From Streptomyces sp. VRA16 Mangrove soil (GTDB lineage: Bacteria > Actinomycetota > Actinomycetes > Streptomycetales > Streptomycetaceae): a DNA stretch of 64,000 nt. This document shows positions 34,857 to 43,532 of this stretch, in pieces. Where the stretch lies: assembly GCF_017377775.1 (NCBI RefSeq), contig NZ_JAFVLN010000014.1, positions 1 through 64,000 on the forward strand, given 5' to 3'. A program made the position numbers and the translations under genes. Every line of letters begins with the position of its first letter. Within the stretch, counting starts at the first letter, position 1. The notes beneath the pieces were generated by a model, which worked only from the letters and a program-made list of their open reading frames with translations, did no database searches and was not told where the DNA came from.

Positions 34857-36610
34857 TGCGCATCGACGCCCTGCTCCTGGAGCGCTGGGACCGCGACCCG
34901 GCGCTTCCCGCCCTGATATCGGGTGAAACCGTCGTCACCATGGGCGAGTTGAAGTCCCGTGTGCTGCGCTGCGCCGCCGCGCTGCGCGCCCGCGGGGTCG
35001 GCCCCGGCGACCGGGTCGTGGTCCACCACGAGCGGTCGGTGGAGTTCTTCGTGGCGCTGCTCGGCGCGGCGTTCGCGGGCGCCGCGCACGCCGCGCTCGA
35101 CCCCGCCGACCCGCAGGACCGGGTCCGGGCGACGACCGAGGACTGCGCCCCGCGCCTCGTCCTCACCAGCGCGTCGCTGCGGGACCGCTTCGCGGGCCTC
35201 GCCGACGTGCTCACGCCCGAGGAGTGCGCGGCGCACCCGGCCGACCCGGCCCCGGCCCTCGACGCGTCGCCCGGCGACCCGGTGGTGATCATCTACACCT
35301 CGGGCTCGACGGGCCGCCCCAAGGCCGCCCTGATCAGCCACGACGCGCTCGCCTCACGCATCGACGCCCTCCAGTCCACGCACCGCATGGACGAGCACGA
35401 CCGGATGATCCACCACACGGCGTGCAGTTTCGACATGTACCTCAGCGAGACGTACTGGCCGCTGCTGGCCGGGGCCACGGTCATCGTCGCGGAACCGGGC
35501 CGCCAGCGCGACGCCGACTACCTGGCCGCCCTCATTCACGACCACGCCGTCACCACCTTCTACTGCGTCGTCTCGCTGCTCGACCTGTTCCTGCTGGCCC
35601 GTCCGCAGAGCGAGCGCTACGACGGCATCCGCCAGGTCCTCACCGGCGGCGAACCGCTCAGCCCCGACCTGGTGGCCCGCTTCCACGCCCGCTCCACGGC
35701 GTCGCTGACGAATCTGTACGGGCCCAGCGAGTGCACGATCTACTGCACGTACTGGATCTGCCCGCGCGACCCTGATCCGGCGGCGGTGCTGATCGGCGGC
35801 CCGGTCCTCGGCACCGAGCTGCGGATCCTCGACGCGGCGGGCACGCCGGTGGCGGAGGGCGAGCCCGGCGAGCTGTACATCGGCGGCGCGGGGCTCGGCC
35901 TCGGGTATCTGCACCGGCCCGAGCTGACCGCGGACCGCTTCGTGACGACGCCGTACGGGCGGCTGTACCGCTCCGGCGATCTGGTGCGGGTGGCCGGTCC
36001 CGACGGCGCCCTGGAGTTCCTGGGCCGCGTCGACCGGCAGGTGAAGATCCGCGGCATCCGCATCGAACCGGCCGAGATCGAGGCGACGGCGGTCGGCTGC
36101 GCGGGGGTCCGGCAGGCGGCGGTCGTGGCGTACGGGACGGGTGCGGACAAGGCGCTCGCCGCGTTCGTGGTGCCCGAGGACGGCGTGCCCGTGCCGGACG
36201 GTCTCGGCGCCACGGTCCGCGAGAGCCTGCGCGCCCGGCTCCCCCACTACATGGTGCCGCGCACGGTCGAGGTGCTTGACGCCCTCCCGCTGACCGCGAA
36301 CGGCAAGCTGGACCGGGCGCTCCTGGAGAAGCGGGCGGCGTCGGCACCGGCGCCGCGCCCCGCGGCCCCCGCAGGACCCGACCTCGCGTCGCTGGTGCTC
36401 GCCGTCTGGCGCGAGGTGCTGGCCGTCGACGAGATCGCCGACGACGACGACTTCTTCGACCTGGGCGGCGACTCGTTCAAGGTCGTCGAGGTCGTGGAGG
36501 CGCTGCGCGCCCGGCTCGCCCTCGACATCCCGCTCTCCGCGCTGCTGCACGAGCCGACACCGGAGTCGTTCACGCGGGAGCTGCGCACACTGCGGGAGGC
36601 TGGACGTTGA
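34856..36610 (+). CDS. NRPS adenylation-PCP didomain
   Basis: 584 aa. A domain (1-500): P-loop IYTSGSTGRPKA (about 145-157), A4 region SFDMYLSETYW, YGPSECTI, GELYIGGAGLGLGYL, YRSGDLV, GRVDRQVKIRGIRIEP and the terminal Lys in LTANGKLDR. PCP: LGGDSFK with Ser540. By alignment with PheA I read specificity residues as roughly D-M-S-Y-L-G-L-I-Y-K, which I cannot match to a known amino acid. As the only A domain in the cluster it must load its own PCP and perhaps that of the large NRPS in trans. Confidence 0.92.
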   Translation: MRIDALLLERWDRDPALPALISGETVVTMGELKSRVLRCAAALRARGVGPGDRVVVHHERSVEFFVALLGAAFAGAAHAALDPADPQDRVRATTEDCAPRLVLTSASLRDRFAGLADVLTPEECAAHPADPAPALDASPGDPVVIIYTSGSTGRPKAALISHDALASRIDALQSTHRMDEHDRMIHHTACSFDMYLSETYWPLLAGATVIVAEPGRQRDADYLAALIHDHAVTTFYCVVSLLDLFLLARPQSERYDGIRQVLTGGEPLSPDLVARFHARSTASLTNLYGPSECTIYCTYWICPRDPDPAAVLIGGPVLGTELRILDAAGTPVAEGEPGELYIGGAGLGLGYLHRPELTADRFVTTPYGRLYRSGDLVRVAGPDGALEFLGRVDRQVKIRGIRIEPAEIEATAVGCAGVRQAAVVAYGTGADKALAAFVVPEDGVPVPDGLGATVRESLRARLPHYMVPRTVEVLDALPLTANGKLDRALLEKRAASAPAPRPAAPAGPDLASLVLAVWREVLAVDEIADDDDFFDLGGDSFKVVEVVEALRARLALDIPLSALLHEPTPESFTRELRTLREAGR

Positions 36611-37782
36611 GCGCCGAACCCACGCCCCGGATCCGCTCCTTCGCGGACCTCGCCGGACCCGGCATCGACCGGCACCGCCCGGTGGTCACCCTGTTCAGCG
36701 GCGGCCTGGACAGCACGTACCTGCTGCACCGGCTCGCCGAGGCCGGCTTCACCGACGTGCACGCCTTCAGCGCCGACCTCGGCGCGGGCGAGGACGCCGA
36801 CGAGCTGCGCCACACCACGGAACAACTGGGCGTGCGGCTGCATCTGGTGGACGCCCGGCAGACCTTCGCCGACGCGTTCGTCCGCCCGGCGATCGCCGCG
36901 CAGGCCGTCTACCTGGACACGCACCCGGTCAGCTCGTCCCTGAGCCGCCCGCTGATCGCCCGCCTCGCCCTGGATCTCGCCGAGGAGCTCGACGCGGCGG
37001 CGGTCGTCCACACGGCGAACCCGTCCCAGAACACCCTGCGCCGCCTCAACGGGGCCCTGCGTCTGCTCGACTGCCGTGTCGCGTACGGCAGTCCGTACGA
37101 TCTCGAACCCGTCGACCGGGCCCGCAAGACCCGCGAGCTGGAGGCGGTCGGCCTGCCGCACCTGAGCAAGCGGGTGGCGAGCGTCGACGCGAACCTGTGG
37201 TGCCGCGAGTTCGAGTCAGGGGTCCTCGACGACCCGGAGGAGCACACGGTCCCCGAGCACCTGTACACATGGACGGCCCGCCGCGCCGAACCCCCCGCCG
37301 ACGAGACCGTGGAGATCACCTTCACGCGGGGCACCCCCACGGCCCTGGACGGCGCCCCGCTCCCCCTCACCACGCTGATCGACACGCTCAACCGCAGGGC
37401 GGGCGCGCACGGCATCGGCCGCTACAGCGGTCTTGAGCATCTGCCCGGCGGCCACAAGGTCCTCGAACTGCGGGAGATGCCCGCGGCGGCCCTCCTCCTG
37501 AAGACCTACCGCCATCTGGAGACGGCGACCCTCGCCGCCGAGACGGTCCGCGAGAAGATGCACCTCGAACAGCTCTGGGTGCGCGAGGCCCTTGAGGGCC
37601 GCTGGTACGGCGAACTCCGCACCGCCTGCGACGCTTTCATCGCCGGTTGCGCCGCCCGTGTCACCGGCACCGTGCGCTGGCACCTGTCCCGGGGCGGGGC
37701 GCAGACGCGGGCGATCAGGGCCGAGGAGCCGTTGTACGTACGCGACCGGGAGGAGTGGGAGCGGACGCGTCAGGCGCGCTGA
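36607..37782 (+). CDS. Argininosuccinate-synthase-like ligase
   Basis: 391 aa. N-type ATP pyrophosphatase loop TLFSGGLDSTYL (about 28-39) and the downstream segment SVDANLWCREFESGVLDDP resemble ArgG, but the citrulline/aspartate region (HTANPSQNTLRRLNGAL) differs from the normal HGCTGKGNDQVR-type sequence. ArgG adenylates a ureido oxygen and joins aspartate. A specialised member could form a C-N bond to an amine donor in the cluster product. TTG start overlaps the previous stop (TTGA), so it is translationally coupled and very likely pathway-specific. Exact reaction unknown. Confidence 0.85.
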   Translation: MSAEPTPRIRSFADLAGPGIDRHRPVVTLFSGGLDSTYLLHRLAEAGFTDVHAFSADLGAGEDADELRHTTEQLGVRLHLVDARQTFADAFVRPAIAAQAVYLDTHPVSSSLSRPLIARLALDLAEELDAAAVVHTANPSQNTLRRLNGALRLLDCRVAYGSPYDLEPVDRARKTRELEAVGLPHLSKRVASVDANLWCREFESGVLDDPEEHTVPEHLYTWTARRAEPPADETVEITFTRGTPTALDGAPLPLTTLIDTLNRRAGAHGIGRYSGLEHLPGGHKVLELREMPAAALLLKTYRHLETATLAAETVREKMHLEQLWVREALEGRWYGELRTACDAFIAGCAARVTGTVRWHLSRGGAQTRAIRAEEPLYVRDREEWERTRQAR

Positions 37783-37803
37783 GGACCGGCCGTCAGCCGG
37801 CCT
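37782..37803 (+). terminator. Candidate hairpin after the biosynthetic operon
   Basis: AGG-A-CCGGC / GCCGG-CCT with a five-base CGTCA loop begins at the last base of the ligase stop codon. It is a short stem with one bulge and no T run, so it is only a possible terminator. Confidence 0.4.
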
Positions 37804-37915
37804 CCCCGGTGGTCTCCTGCTCCCACTTGTCCCGCCGCACGTAGGGCAGGCCCTCCTGGACGACGTCGCCGGTGCGGGCGAAGGCGGCGTCGAGCTCGTC
37901 GGGCGTGCCCCGGTC
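37793..37915 (-). pseudogene. C-terminal fragment of an unidentified protein
   Basis: The minus strand encodes TPDELDAAFARTGDVVQEGL followed by PYVRRDKWEQETTGEAG and a stop. It reads like the natural end of an enzyme or binding protein, but nothing upstream in the frame continues it: the sequence changes abruptly into an IclR remnant on the other strand at about 37920. I do not recognise the family. It appears to be one side of a deletion junction. Confidence 0.45.
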
Positions 37916-37925
37916 CGCCTCGCCG

Positions 37926-38590
37926 GCCGGCCAGCACCTCGGGCGCCTCGAACACGGCGGCCTGGTCTGGGAGTTCGCCGCCGCGCAGGACGAGGACCGG
38001 GTGTACCGGGCCGGCCCGGTGCTCGAACTCGCCGCGCACTCGCAGTCGTGGGTCTCCCGGCCGCGCGCGGCGGCGCTGCCGCATCCGCACCGCGGGGTGG
38101 ACCTGCTGGACGAGACGGCGAACGTCACGGTCCGCACCGGCGACACGGCCCGCTTCATCGCGAGCGTCGCGGGCCGCCGCCGGGCGCTGCGGGTCGGCCT
38201 GCGCGAGGGCATGGCCTTCCCCGCGCACCGCACCACGTCGGGCCCGCTGCTCCTCGCCGAACTCTCCGACGGGGACCTGGAGAAGGTGTACGCGCCCGAG
38301 TGCCACCCGGACCGCCCGGCGGAGCGCCCCGACCTGCCCGCGCCGCGCAGAGAACCGCGCCGCCTGCGCCGCAACGGCTTCGCCGTGCACCGGGAGCGCC
38401 CGGAACGCGGCCTGGCGGCCGTCGGCGTCCCGGTCCGCGCCCCCGACGGCACAGCCCTGGCCGGTCTCTCGGTCTCGATGCCCACGGTCCGCTACGGCCC
38501 GGACCGCCTCCAGCCCCTGGTGACGGCCCTGAACGCGACGGCGCGGGCCCTGGAGACGGACCTGGCGGAGCAGCTCCGAAGGTGCCTGGT
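37926..38590 (+). pseudogene. IclR-family regulator remnant lacking most of its HTH
   Basis: The effector domain is intact-looking: TANVTVRTGDTARFIASVAG, LREGMAFPAHRTTSGPLLLA, LRRNGFAVHRERPERGLAAV and GTALAGLSVSMP are IclR hallmarks. The N-terminal helix-turn-helix is cut; only the wing (LGRLEHGGLV...DEDRVYRAGPVLELA) remains, preceded by antisense sequence from another gene. No good start codon or ribosome site exists, and the expected stop after LETDLAEQL is missing, so the frame runs into the opposite GlsB gene. Best read as a decayed regulator. Confidence 0.65.
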
Positions 38591-38595
38591 GCCCG

Positions 38596-38859
38596 TCAGC
38601 GCCGCCCCTTCACCCGCTCCACCCCGACGACCCCGAGCGCCGCGAGGCCGATCTGGATGGCCAGTTCGGTCCAGTCGACGCCCGGAGTGTCCGCCACGTC
38701 GAAGGCGCCGGCGACGGCCGTGCCGGCGAGCGCGGCGACGATGCCGACCAGGAGCGTCCACCCGATGCCGATGCGCTGGCGCCCGGGGATCACCAGGCGG
38801 CCCAGGATGCCGATGACGATGCCGATCACGATCGCGGTGAAGATGCCGGAGATCTCCAT
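38596..38859 (-). CDS. GlsB/YeaQ/YmgE family membrane protein
   Basis: 87 aa, three membrane helices: ISGIFTAIVIGIVIGILGRL, then the basic PGRQRIG loop, IGWTLLVGIVAALAGTAVAG and a third helix before a basic tail. This is the transglycosylase-associated-protein family, linked to stress response in several bacteria. ATG at 38859 with GGGAGG 7 nt upstream; the longer frame starts are unlikely. It abuts the IclR remnant tail to tail. Confidence 0.9.
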   Translation of the reverse strand: MEISGIFTAIVIGIVIGILGRLVIPGRQRIGIGWTLLVGIVAALAGTAVAGAFDVADTPGVDWTELAIQIGLAALGVVGVERVKGRR

Positions 38860-38995
38860 GCCGTACGCCTCCCGTCGCTGCCCCGTCCCTCCCGTAACCG
38901 TGCGGCCACGGGACCTCGGCACGGTTGCCGGGTGACGGGTGCCCCGCTGTGCAGGACGCAGTCCGCCGGGGGCGGGTTGAGCGGACGAACCCCGG

Positions 38996-40249
38996 CTATA
39001 CGCCGACCAGTTGGCGCTCCTCCCGGGCGGTCAGGCGCCCGCCGCGGGCCAGCGCGGCGACCGCCGCCGCGCACCCGAGACCGGTCGCGGCCAGGGCGCC
39101 CCAGGCCGGCCACAGCGCCCCGTTCCGTACGGCGAAGTCCCACAGGGCGCCGGTGGCGAGGTTGCCGAGGGTGATGCCGAGCCCGGACACGGTGTTGTAG
39201 AGCCCGTAGTGCGTGGCGACCAGCCGGCCCCCGGACAGGGAGACGACGGTGTCCATCTCGAAGGGGTAGACGACGGCGCTCCCCGCGGCCAGCAGCACCA
39301 CGGCGGCGACGAGCGCGACGACGACGGCCGCCGGGGCGCCGGGCGGGACGAGCGCCAGGGGCACGAAGGCCAGGCCCATCACGGCGAGCCCGCGCACCAG
39401 CGCCTGGGCCGGTTCCCAGCGCCGCTTCGCCCAGCCGGTGAGCCGCAGCTGACCGGCCACGGCGACGGCCGCCGACACGACGAAGAGCCCGCTGGTCGCC
39501 CAGGTACCGCGCTCCCCCAGCGCCCGGCCCGCGGCGAGCGGCAGCGCCAGATAGACCTGGAACGTCAGCACGTACGAGCCGATCATGGCGACGGCGAAGA
39601 GCAGGAAGGGCCGGTTGCCGACGACCGTGCGCCACTGCGCGAGGACACCGGCCTCCCGGCCCTCCGTCGGTTCCCCGTGGCGCGCGGGCAGCGCCCGCCA
39701 CTGCAGCACGGTGAGCGCCGCGAAGACGGCGGCGGCCACGGCGCACACGAGCCGGAAGTCGGCGGCCAGCAGGGCGAGTCCGACCAGCGGGCCGAGCAGC
39801 ATGCCCGCCTGGTAGTGGACGTTGAAGGTCGCGAAGGCGTCGACGCGCCGCTCCCCCGACTCCGCGGCGAGATAGGCGCGCACGGCCGGGTTGAACAGGG
39901 CCCCCGCGAACCCGGTGGCCGCGGAAGCGGCGATCAGCGCGGGCAGGTTGTCGACCCCGCCGAGCAGCCCGAACCCGACGGTGCGCAGCAGACAGCCCGC
40001 CATGATCGGGGCTTTGTAGCCGAACCGGTCGGCGAGGGTGCCGCCGATGAGGAACATGCCCTGCTGGGAGAAGTTCCGTACGCCGAGGACGAGCCCGACC
40101 GCCCAGGCGGCGAGGCCGAGCGTCCCGGCGAGATGGGCGGCCAGGTAGGGCATGAGCATGTAGAAGGCCAGATTGATGGCGAACTGATTGACCATCAGGA
40201 GCTGGACAGGTCCGGAGAAGGAGCGCGTCCGGCGCCACACGGTCCTCAT
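38996..40249 (-). CDS. MFS transporter
   Basis: 417-aa protein with about 12 membrane helices, from QLLMVNQFAINLAFYMLMPY to LAATGLGCAAAVAALA, and the MFS loop motif GGTLADRFGYKAP. Its ATG overlaps the stop of the CysK-like gene (ATGA), so the two are coupled. Export of an amino acid made by that enzyme is one idea. It may or may not be tied to the biosynthetic cluster 1.2 kb away. Substrate unknown. Confidence 0.88.
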   Translation of the reverse strand: MRTVWRRTRSFSGPVQLLMVNQFAINLAFYMLMPYLAAHLAGTLGLAAWAVGLVLGVRNFSQQGMFLIGGTLADRFGYKAPIMAGCLLRTVGFGLLGGVDNLPALIAASAATGFAGALFNPAVRAYLAAESGERRVDAFATFNVHYQAGMLLGPLVGLALLAADFRLVCAVAAAVFAALTVLQWRALPARHGEPTEGREAGVLAQWRTVVGNRPFLLFAVAMIGSYVLTFQVYLALPLAAGRALGERGTWATSGLFVVSAAVAVAGQLRLTGWAKRRWEPAQALVRGLAVMGLAFVPLALVPPGAPAAVVVALVAAVVLLAAGSAVVYPFEMDTVVSLSGGRLVATHYGLYNTVSGLGITLGNLATGALWDFAVRNGALWPAWGALAATGLGCAAAVAALARGGRLTAREERQLVGV

Positions 40250-41352
40250 CGGCCGGCCCCCGTCAGCAGCTCCGCGCCGGGGGCGAGCGGGTCGGTGACC
40301 CGGGTGCACCTGGTCCAGCGCGTGACGACGCGCTCGGCGGGGTGGGCGATCTCGTCGGGGTCGTCGGCGGGCGCCCGCCCGAGCAGCCCGTGCTCCGCGC
40401 AGTAGGCGTCGTCGAAGACCGTACCGACGTACCGCTGCGGCCCGTCGGGGAAGACGGTGACGATCCGGTCGCCCGCGGGCCGGGTGCGGGCCAGCCAGCG
40501 GGCGACGAGCGCGACGGCCCCGACGCTCCAGCCGCCGGTGGCGTAGTGGTGCCGGGCGAGGCGACGGGCCGCCCAGACGGCTTCGGGGGCGGCCACCCAG
40601 TGGACCTCGTCGAAGAGGGCGTGCGCGACGTTGCGCGGGTGGATGCTGCTGCCGAGCCCGCGCATCAGACGGGTGGCGGCGGGCTGCCCGAAGATGGTCG
40701 ACCCGGTGGCGTCGACGCCGACGACCCGCAGCGCGGGGAACCGGCGGCGCAGCACGGAGGCGATGCCCGCCGAGTGCCCGCCGGTGCCGACGGAGACGAC
40801 GAGGGTGTCGATCCGGCCGAGCTGGGCGAGGAGTTCGCGGGCGAGCGGGGCGTACGCGGCGACGTTGTCGGGGTTGTCGTACTGGTCGGGGCACCAGGCG
40901 CCGGGATGCGCGGCGAGCAGTTCGGCGACGCGCCGCCTGCGGGCCTCCTGCCAGCCGCCCGTGGGGTGCGGGGTCCCGACGTGCTCGACGTCCGCACCGT
41001 ACGCGGCGAGCAGCCCGGCCATCAGGGGTTCCATGCCGGGATCGGTGACGACGGTGACCGGATGCCCGTACGTCGCTCCGGCCAGGGCGAGTCCGAGGCC
41101 GAGGGTGCCGGAGGTGGACTCGACGACGCGGGCGCCGGGCGTCAGCCGCCCGCGCTCCCGTGCGGCCCGCACCATGTGCAGGGCGGCGCGGTCCTTGATG
41201 CCGCCGGGGTTGTGCCCTTCGAGCTTGGCCCAGAAGCCGCGCCCTTCGGCGGTGAAGGGTGCGCCGATCCACAACAGGGGGGTGTCGCCGACGAGTCCGG
41301 CCGGGGTGTGCAGTCGGGGCCGGACGCGGGCGGCGTCGTGCTGGTGGTTCAT
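40246..41352 (-). CDS. CysK/CBS-type PLP enzyme
   Basis: 368 aa, fold-type II PLP protein. The PLP Lys lies in GHNPGGIKDRAAL, the substrate-binding loop is ESTSGTLGLGLA (cysteine synthases have TSGNTG) and the phosphate loop VSVGTGGHSAGI. The family makes cysteine or other beta-substituted alanines such as 2,3-diaminopropionate. The altered loop and about 40 extra C-terminal residues suggest a non-housekeeping substrate. ATG preceded by AGGAGA. Coupled to an MFS gene. Confidence 0.85.
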   Translation of the reverse strand: MNHQHDAARVRPRLHTPAGLVGDTPLLWIGAPFTAEGRGFWAKLEGHNPGGIKDRAALHMVRAARERGRLTPGARVVESTSGTLGLGLALAGATYGHPVTVVTDPGMEPLMAGLLAAYGADVEHVGTPHPTGGWQEARRRRVAELLAAHPGAWCPDQYDNPDNVAAYAPLARELLAQLGRIDTLVVSVGTGGHSAGIASVLRRRFPALRVVGVDATGSTIFGQPAATRLMRGLGSSIHPRNVAHALFDEVHWVAAPEAVWAARRLARHHYATGGWSVGAVALVARWLARTRPAGDRIVTVFPDGPQRYVGTVFDDAYCAEHGLLGRAPADDPDEIAHPAERVVTRWTRCTRVTDPLAPGAELLTGAGR

Positions 41353-41447
41353 GTCGTGTGTCTCCTGCGGCCGCGGCGCCGGTCGTGGCGCCCGGCCGGT
41401 GCGTGACGGAACGGGGGCGGGCGGGGAGCGGGACCGCTCCGGCCCCC

Positions 41448-41888
41448 TCAGGTCCGCCACACCCCGAGCCGGGCCCGCTCCCGCTGGGAACACCACGCCG
41501 TGTGCGGCCGCTCGTCGTCGGCCCGCTCCCGCACCGGCACGGCGGCCGGGAGGTGGCCGAGGGCGGACGGCGCGATCTGCGTGGCGTCGGCCTGCGTACG
41601 GTCCCGGGGTGGCTGTGCGGTCGGCTGGTCCATGCCCCAGCAGTGCGTGTCGCCGCCCTCGGCGGGGCGCGAGACGGGCCCGGACGCGCCGCGCACGGGG
41701 GCGGTGGCGGTGGAGGCGGCGATGGGCGCGGAGGCGGCCGCCACGACGGTGTCCGTGCGCCCGGCCCCGTCCGGGACCGGGCCGTGGGCGCAGCCCAGCA
41801 GATGCACCAGGACGGCGAGCAGCACGACGACGGCCGCCCCGGGCCATGGCCCGGGGCGGCCGCGCGGTCCTGCCGGCAAGGTCCTCAT
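41448..41888 (-). CDS. Small secreted or lipid-anchored protein, unknown
   Basis: 146 aa from the ATG at 41888 (a GTG nine codons earlier is possible). A basic start (MRTLPAGPRGRPGPWPG) is followed by a hydrophobic stretch, AAVVVLLAVLVHLL, ending at GC, which could be a lipobox (LLGC) or an uncleaved anchor. The rest is Ala/Thr/Pro-rich and includes HCWGMDQPT. No known domain. It lies between the PLP enzyme and the arabinofuranosidase, all minus strand. Confidence 0.6.
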   Translation of the reverse strand: MRTLPAGPRGRPGPWPGAAVVVLLAVLVHLLGCAHGPVPDGAGRTDTVVAAASAPIAASTATAPVRGASGPVSRPAEGGDTHCWGMDQPTAQPPRDRTQADATQIAPSALGHLPAAVPVRERADDERPHTAWCSQRERARLGVWRT

Positions 41889-41960
41889 CAGGACGGACAG
41901 TAATCGAGCAGGCACATAAAGTGCACGTGAGGTCGAGTGGGCATCGGCCCGGCAGGGGCC

Positions 41961-43532
41961 TCACGCCCAGGGGGCGGTCACGACCCAGCTCGTGTCGTCG
42001 GACCAGGAGGTGGCGCTGTCCCAGCTGTGGGAGCCGCCGTCCGACGCGGCGTAGGCGGCGTAGTTGTAGTGGCGGACGAAGTCACCGGGGTAGTTGGCCG
42101 AACGCAGCGACACGCCTTGCCCGTTGTGCCCGGCCTGCGGACAGAACGTGGCGTCGAGCCGGGACAGGGCGCTGTTGTCGATGGTGTCGACCCGTAGCCG
42201 GAAGTCGTAGTGGCGCAGGTACTTCCCGGGCAGGTCGGCGGACTCGAAGGAGACGCACGAGGCGTCGCCGAGGCCCGCGTGCACGATCCAGGTGGCGGCG
42301 GACTTGGCGGCCGTCGAGCTGGACGACGAGGTCGCGGCGAGGGCGGCGTCGGCGTCGGCGGTGTTGTGCGTGAGGTAGTCGCTGGTGCAGCAGGAGGTGG
42401 TGGCGCGCAGCGAGATCCGGGAGCCGGCGGCGGGGGCGCCCGGCACCGCGGCGGCGGTGTAGCCGACCGAGGCGATGTTGGCCTGGACGGCGTTCTCGGT
42501 GGCGTCGGTCGGATAGCCGGACGTCATGACGCCCTCGTAGAAGGTGCCGGCGGAGCTGTTGCTGTTGTCGCCGCCGATGCCGAGGATGATGGCCCCTTCC
42601 TTCTTCATCGGGTTGTACCCGGAGACGTTCGGCCGGGCGCCGTCGTAGTACGTGGACAGGCCGCCCGACCGGGCGTTGCCGCCGCGGATCGCCCAGTGGT
42701 TGGGCCCGCCCTTCACGATGGCGGTCTGGAAGCGGTTGCTGACGCTGGGGTCGCCCGCGTTGTAGCCGGCGTTGACCCCGGAGAAGAGGCCGTTCTCCAG
42801 GTCGGCCATGACCCAGGGGCCGTTGCCCGAGCCGTAGCCCCAGACCTTGATGTTGCCGAAGTAGATGGCCTCCATCGTGCCGTTGCCGTTGTCCCGGCTG
42901 TTGGTCTCGGCGTTGCCGTAGTCGAAACAGCAGCCGCCGTTGTAGTGGGTGCCGTCGAGGACCGCGTACATGCCTTCGGGGTTGTCGCCGGTCGCGATGC
43001 CGTTGGTGCTGTTGTCGCGGTAGCCGGTACCGGGGGCGACGAAGACGCCGTACGCCTTGTGGCCGCCGACGGTGACGGGTGCGGCGGAGGCTTCCGCGAG
43101 GTTGTCGTAGCCGCCCGCCGCGGGCCCCGAGAACCCTCCGGGCGGTGCCTGCGTGAGGTGGTTGCCGCGGCCGGACTGGTCGTAGAGCACGGTGATCAGG
43201 CAGCTCGTCCCGGCGCAGAAGGAGTCCTGCGCGGCGGCGTCGGCGTACCCGCCCGCAGCGAGCGTGCCGATGTCCCGCTTCGCCCCGTCCGAGGCGCGTG
43301 CGACCTGGTAAAGACGGCCGCTGTACGCGGAGTACAGGGCGCGGGTGGTGCTGTGCGCGGCGACACAGGGGGTGCCGCCCGAGGCGTACAGGTCGCAGGG
43401 CAGCGAGCCGGCGGCCGCGGCTCTGTCACCTGCGGACAGCTGCCCACCGAGCAGGGCGGCGACCAGGGCCGACACGAGCGCCAGCAGGGCGAGCAGCCTG
43501 GGCCGCCGTAAACGAACCGGTCTCACGGACAT
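41961..43532 (-). CDS. Secreted alpha-L-arabinofuranosidase, GH54 plus CBM42
   Basis: 523 aa with a signal peptide (RLLALLALVSALVAALLG, cut near AAAAG). The GH54 catalytic domain (about 45-355) contains CCFDYGNAETNSRDNGNG and TMEAIYFGN with the probable nucleophile Glu, and the acid Asp in LGIGGDNSN. A C-terminal AbfB carbohydrate-binding domain (about 370-520) has repeated GKYLRHYDF and GDFVRHYNY units. Releases arabinose from arabinoxylan. Motif identity to fungal AbfB enzymes is strong. ATG at 43532 has AGGAGA upstream; four 14-bp repeats precede the gene. Confidence 0.95.
   Translation of the reverse strand: MSVRPVRLRRPRLLALLALVSALVAALLGGQLSAGDRAAAAGSLPCDLYASGGTPCVAAHSTTRALYSAYSGRLYQVARASDGAKRDIGTLAAGGYADAAAQDSFCAGTSCLITVLYDQSGRGNHLTQAPPGGFSGPAAGGYDNLAEASAAPVTVGGHKAYGVFVAPGTGYRDNSTNGIATGDNPEGMYAVLDGTHYNGGCCFDYGNAETNSRDNGNGTMEAIYFGNIKVWGYGSGNGPWVMADLENGLFSGVNAGYNAGDPSVSNRFQTAIVKGGPNHWAIRGGNARSGGLSTYYDGARPNVSGYNPMKKEGAIILGIGGDNSNSSAGTFYEGVMTSGYPTDATENAVQANIASVGYTAAAVPGAPAAGSRISLRATTSCCTSDYLTHNTADADAALAATSSSSSTAAKSAATWIVHAGLGDASCVSFESADLPGKYLRHYDFRLRVDTIDNSALSRLDATFCPQAGHNGQGVSLRSANYPGDFVRHYNYAAYAASDGGSHSWDSATSWSDDTSWVVTAPWA

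Noticed and set aside
37872..38816. Intact IclR regulator of 314 residues
   Set aside because: The HTH is mostly absent, the N-terminus is antisense to another gene's end, and the C-terminal extension is read-through into the opposite gene.
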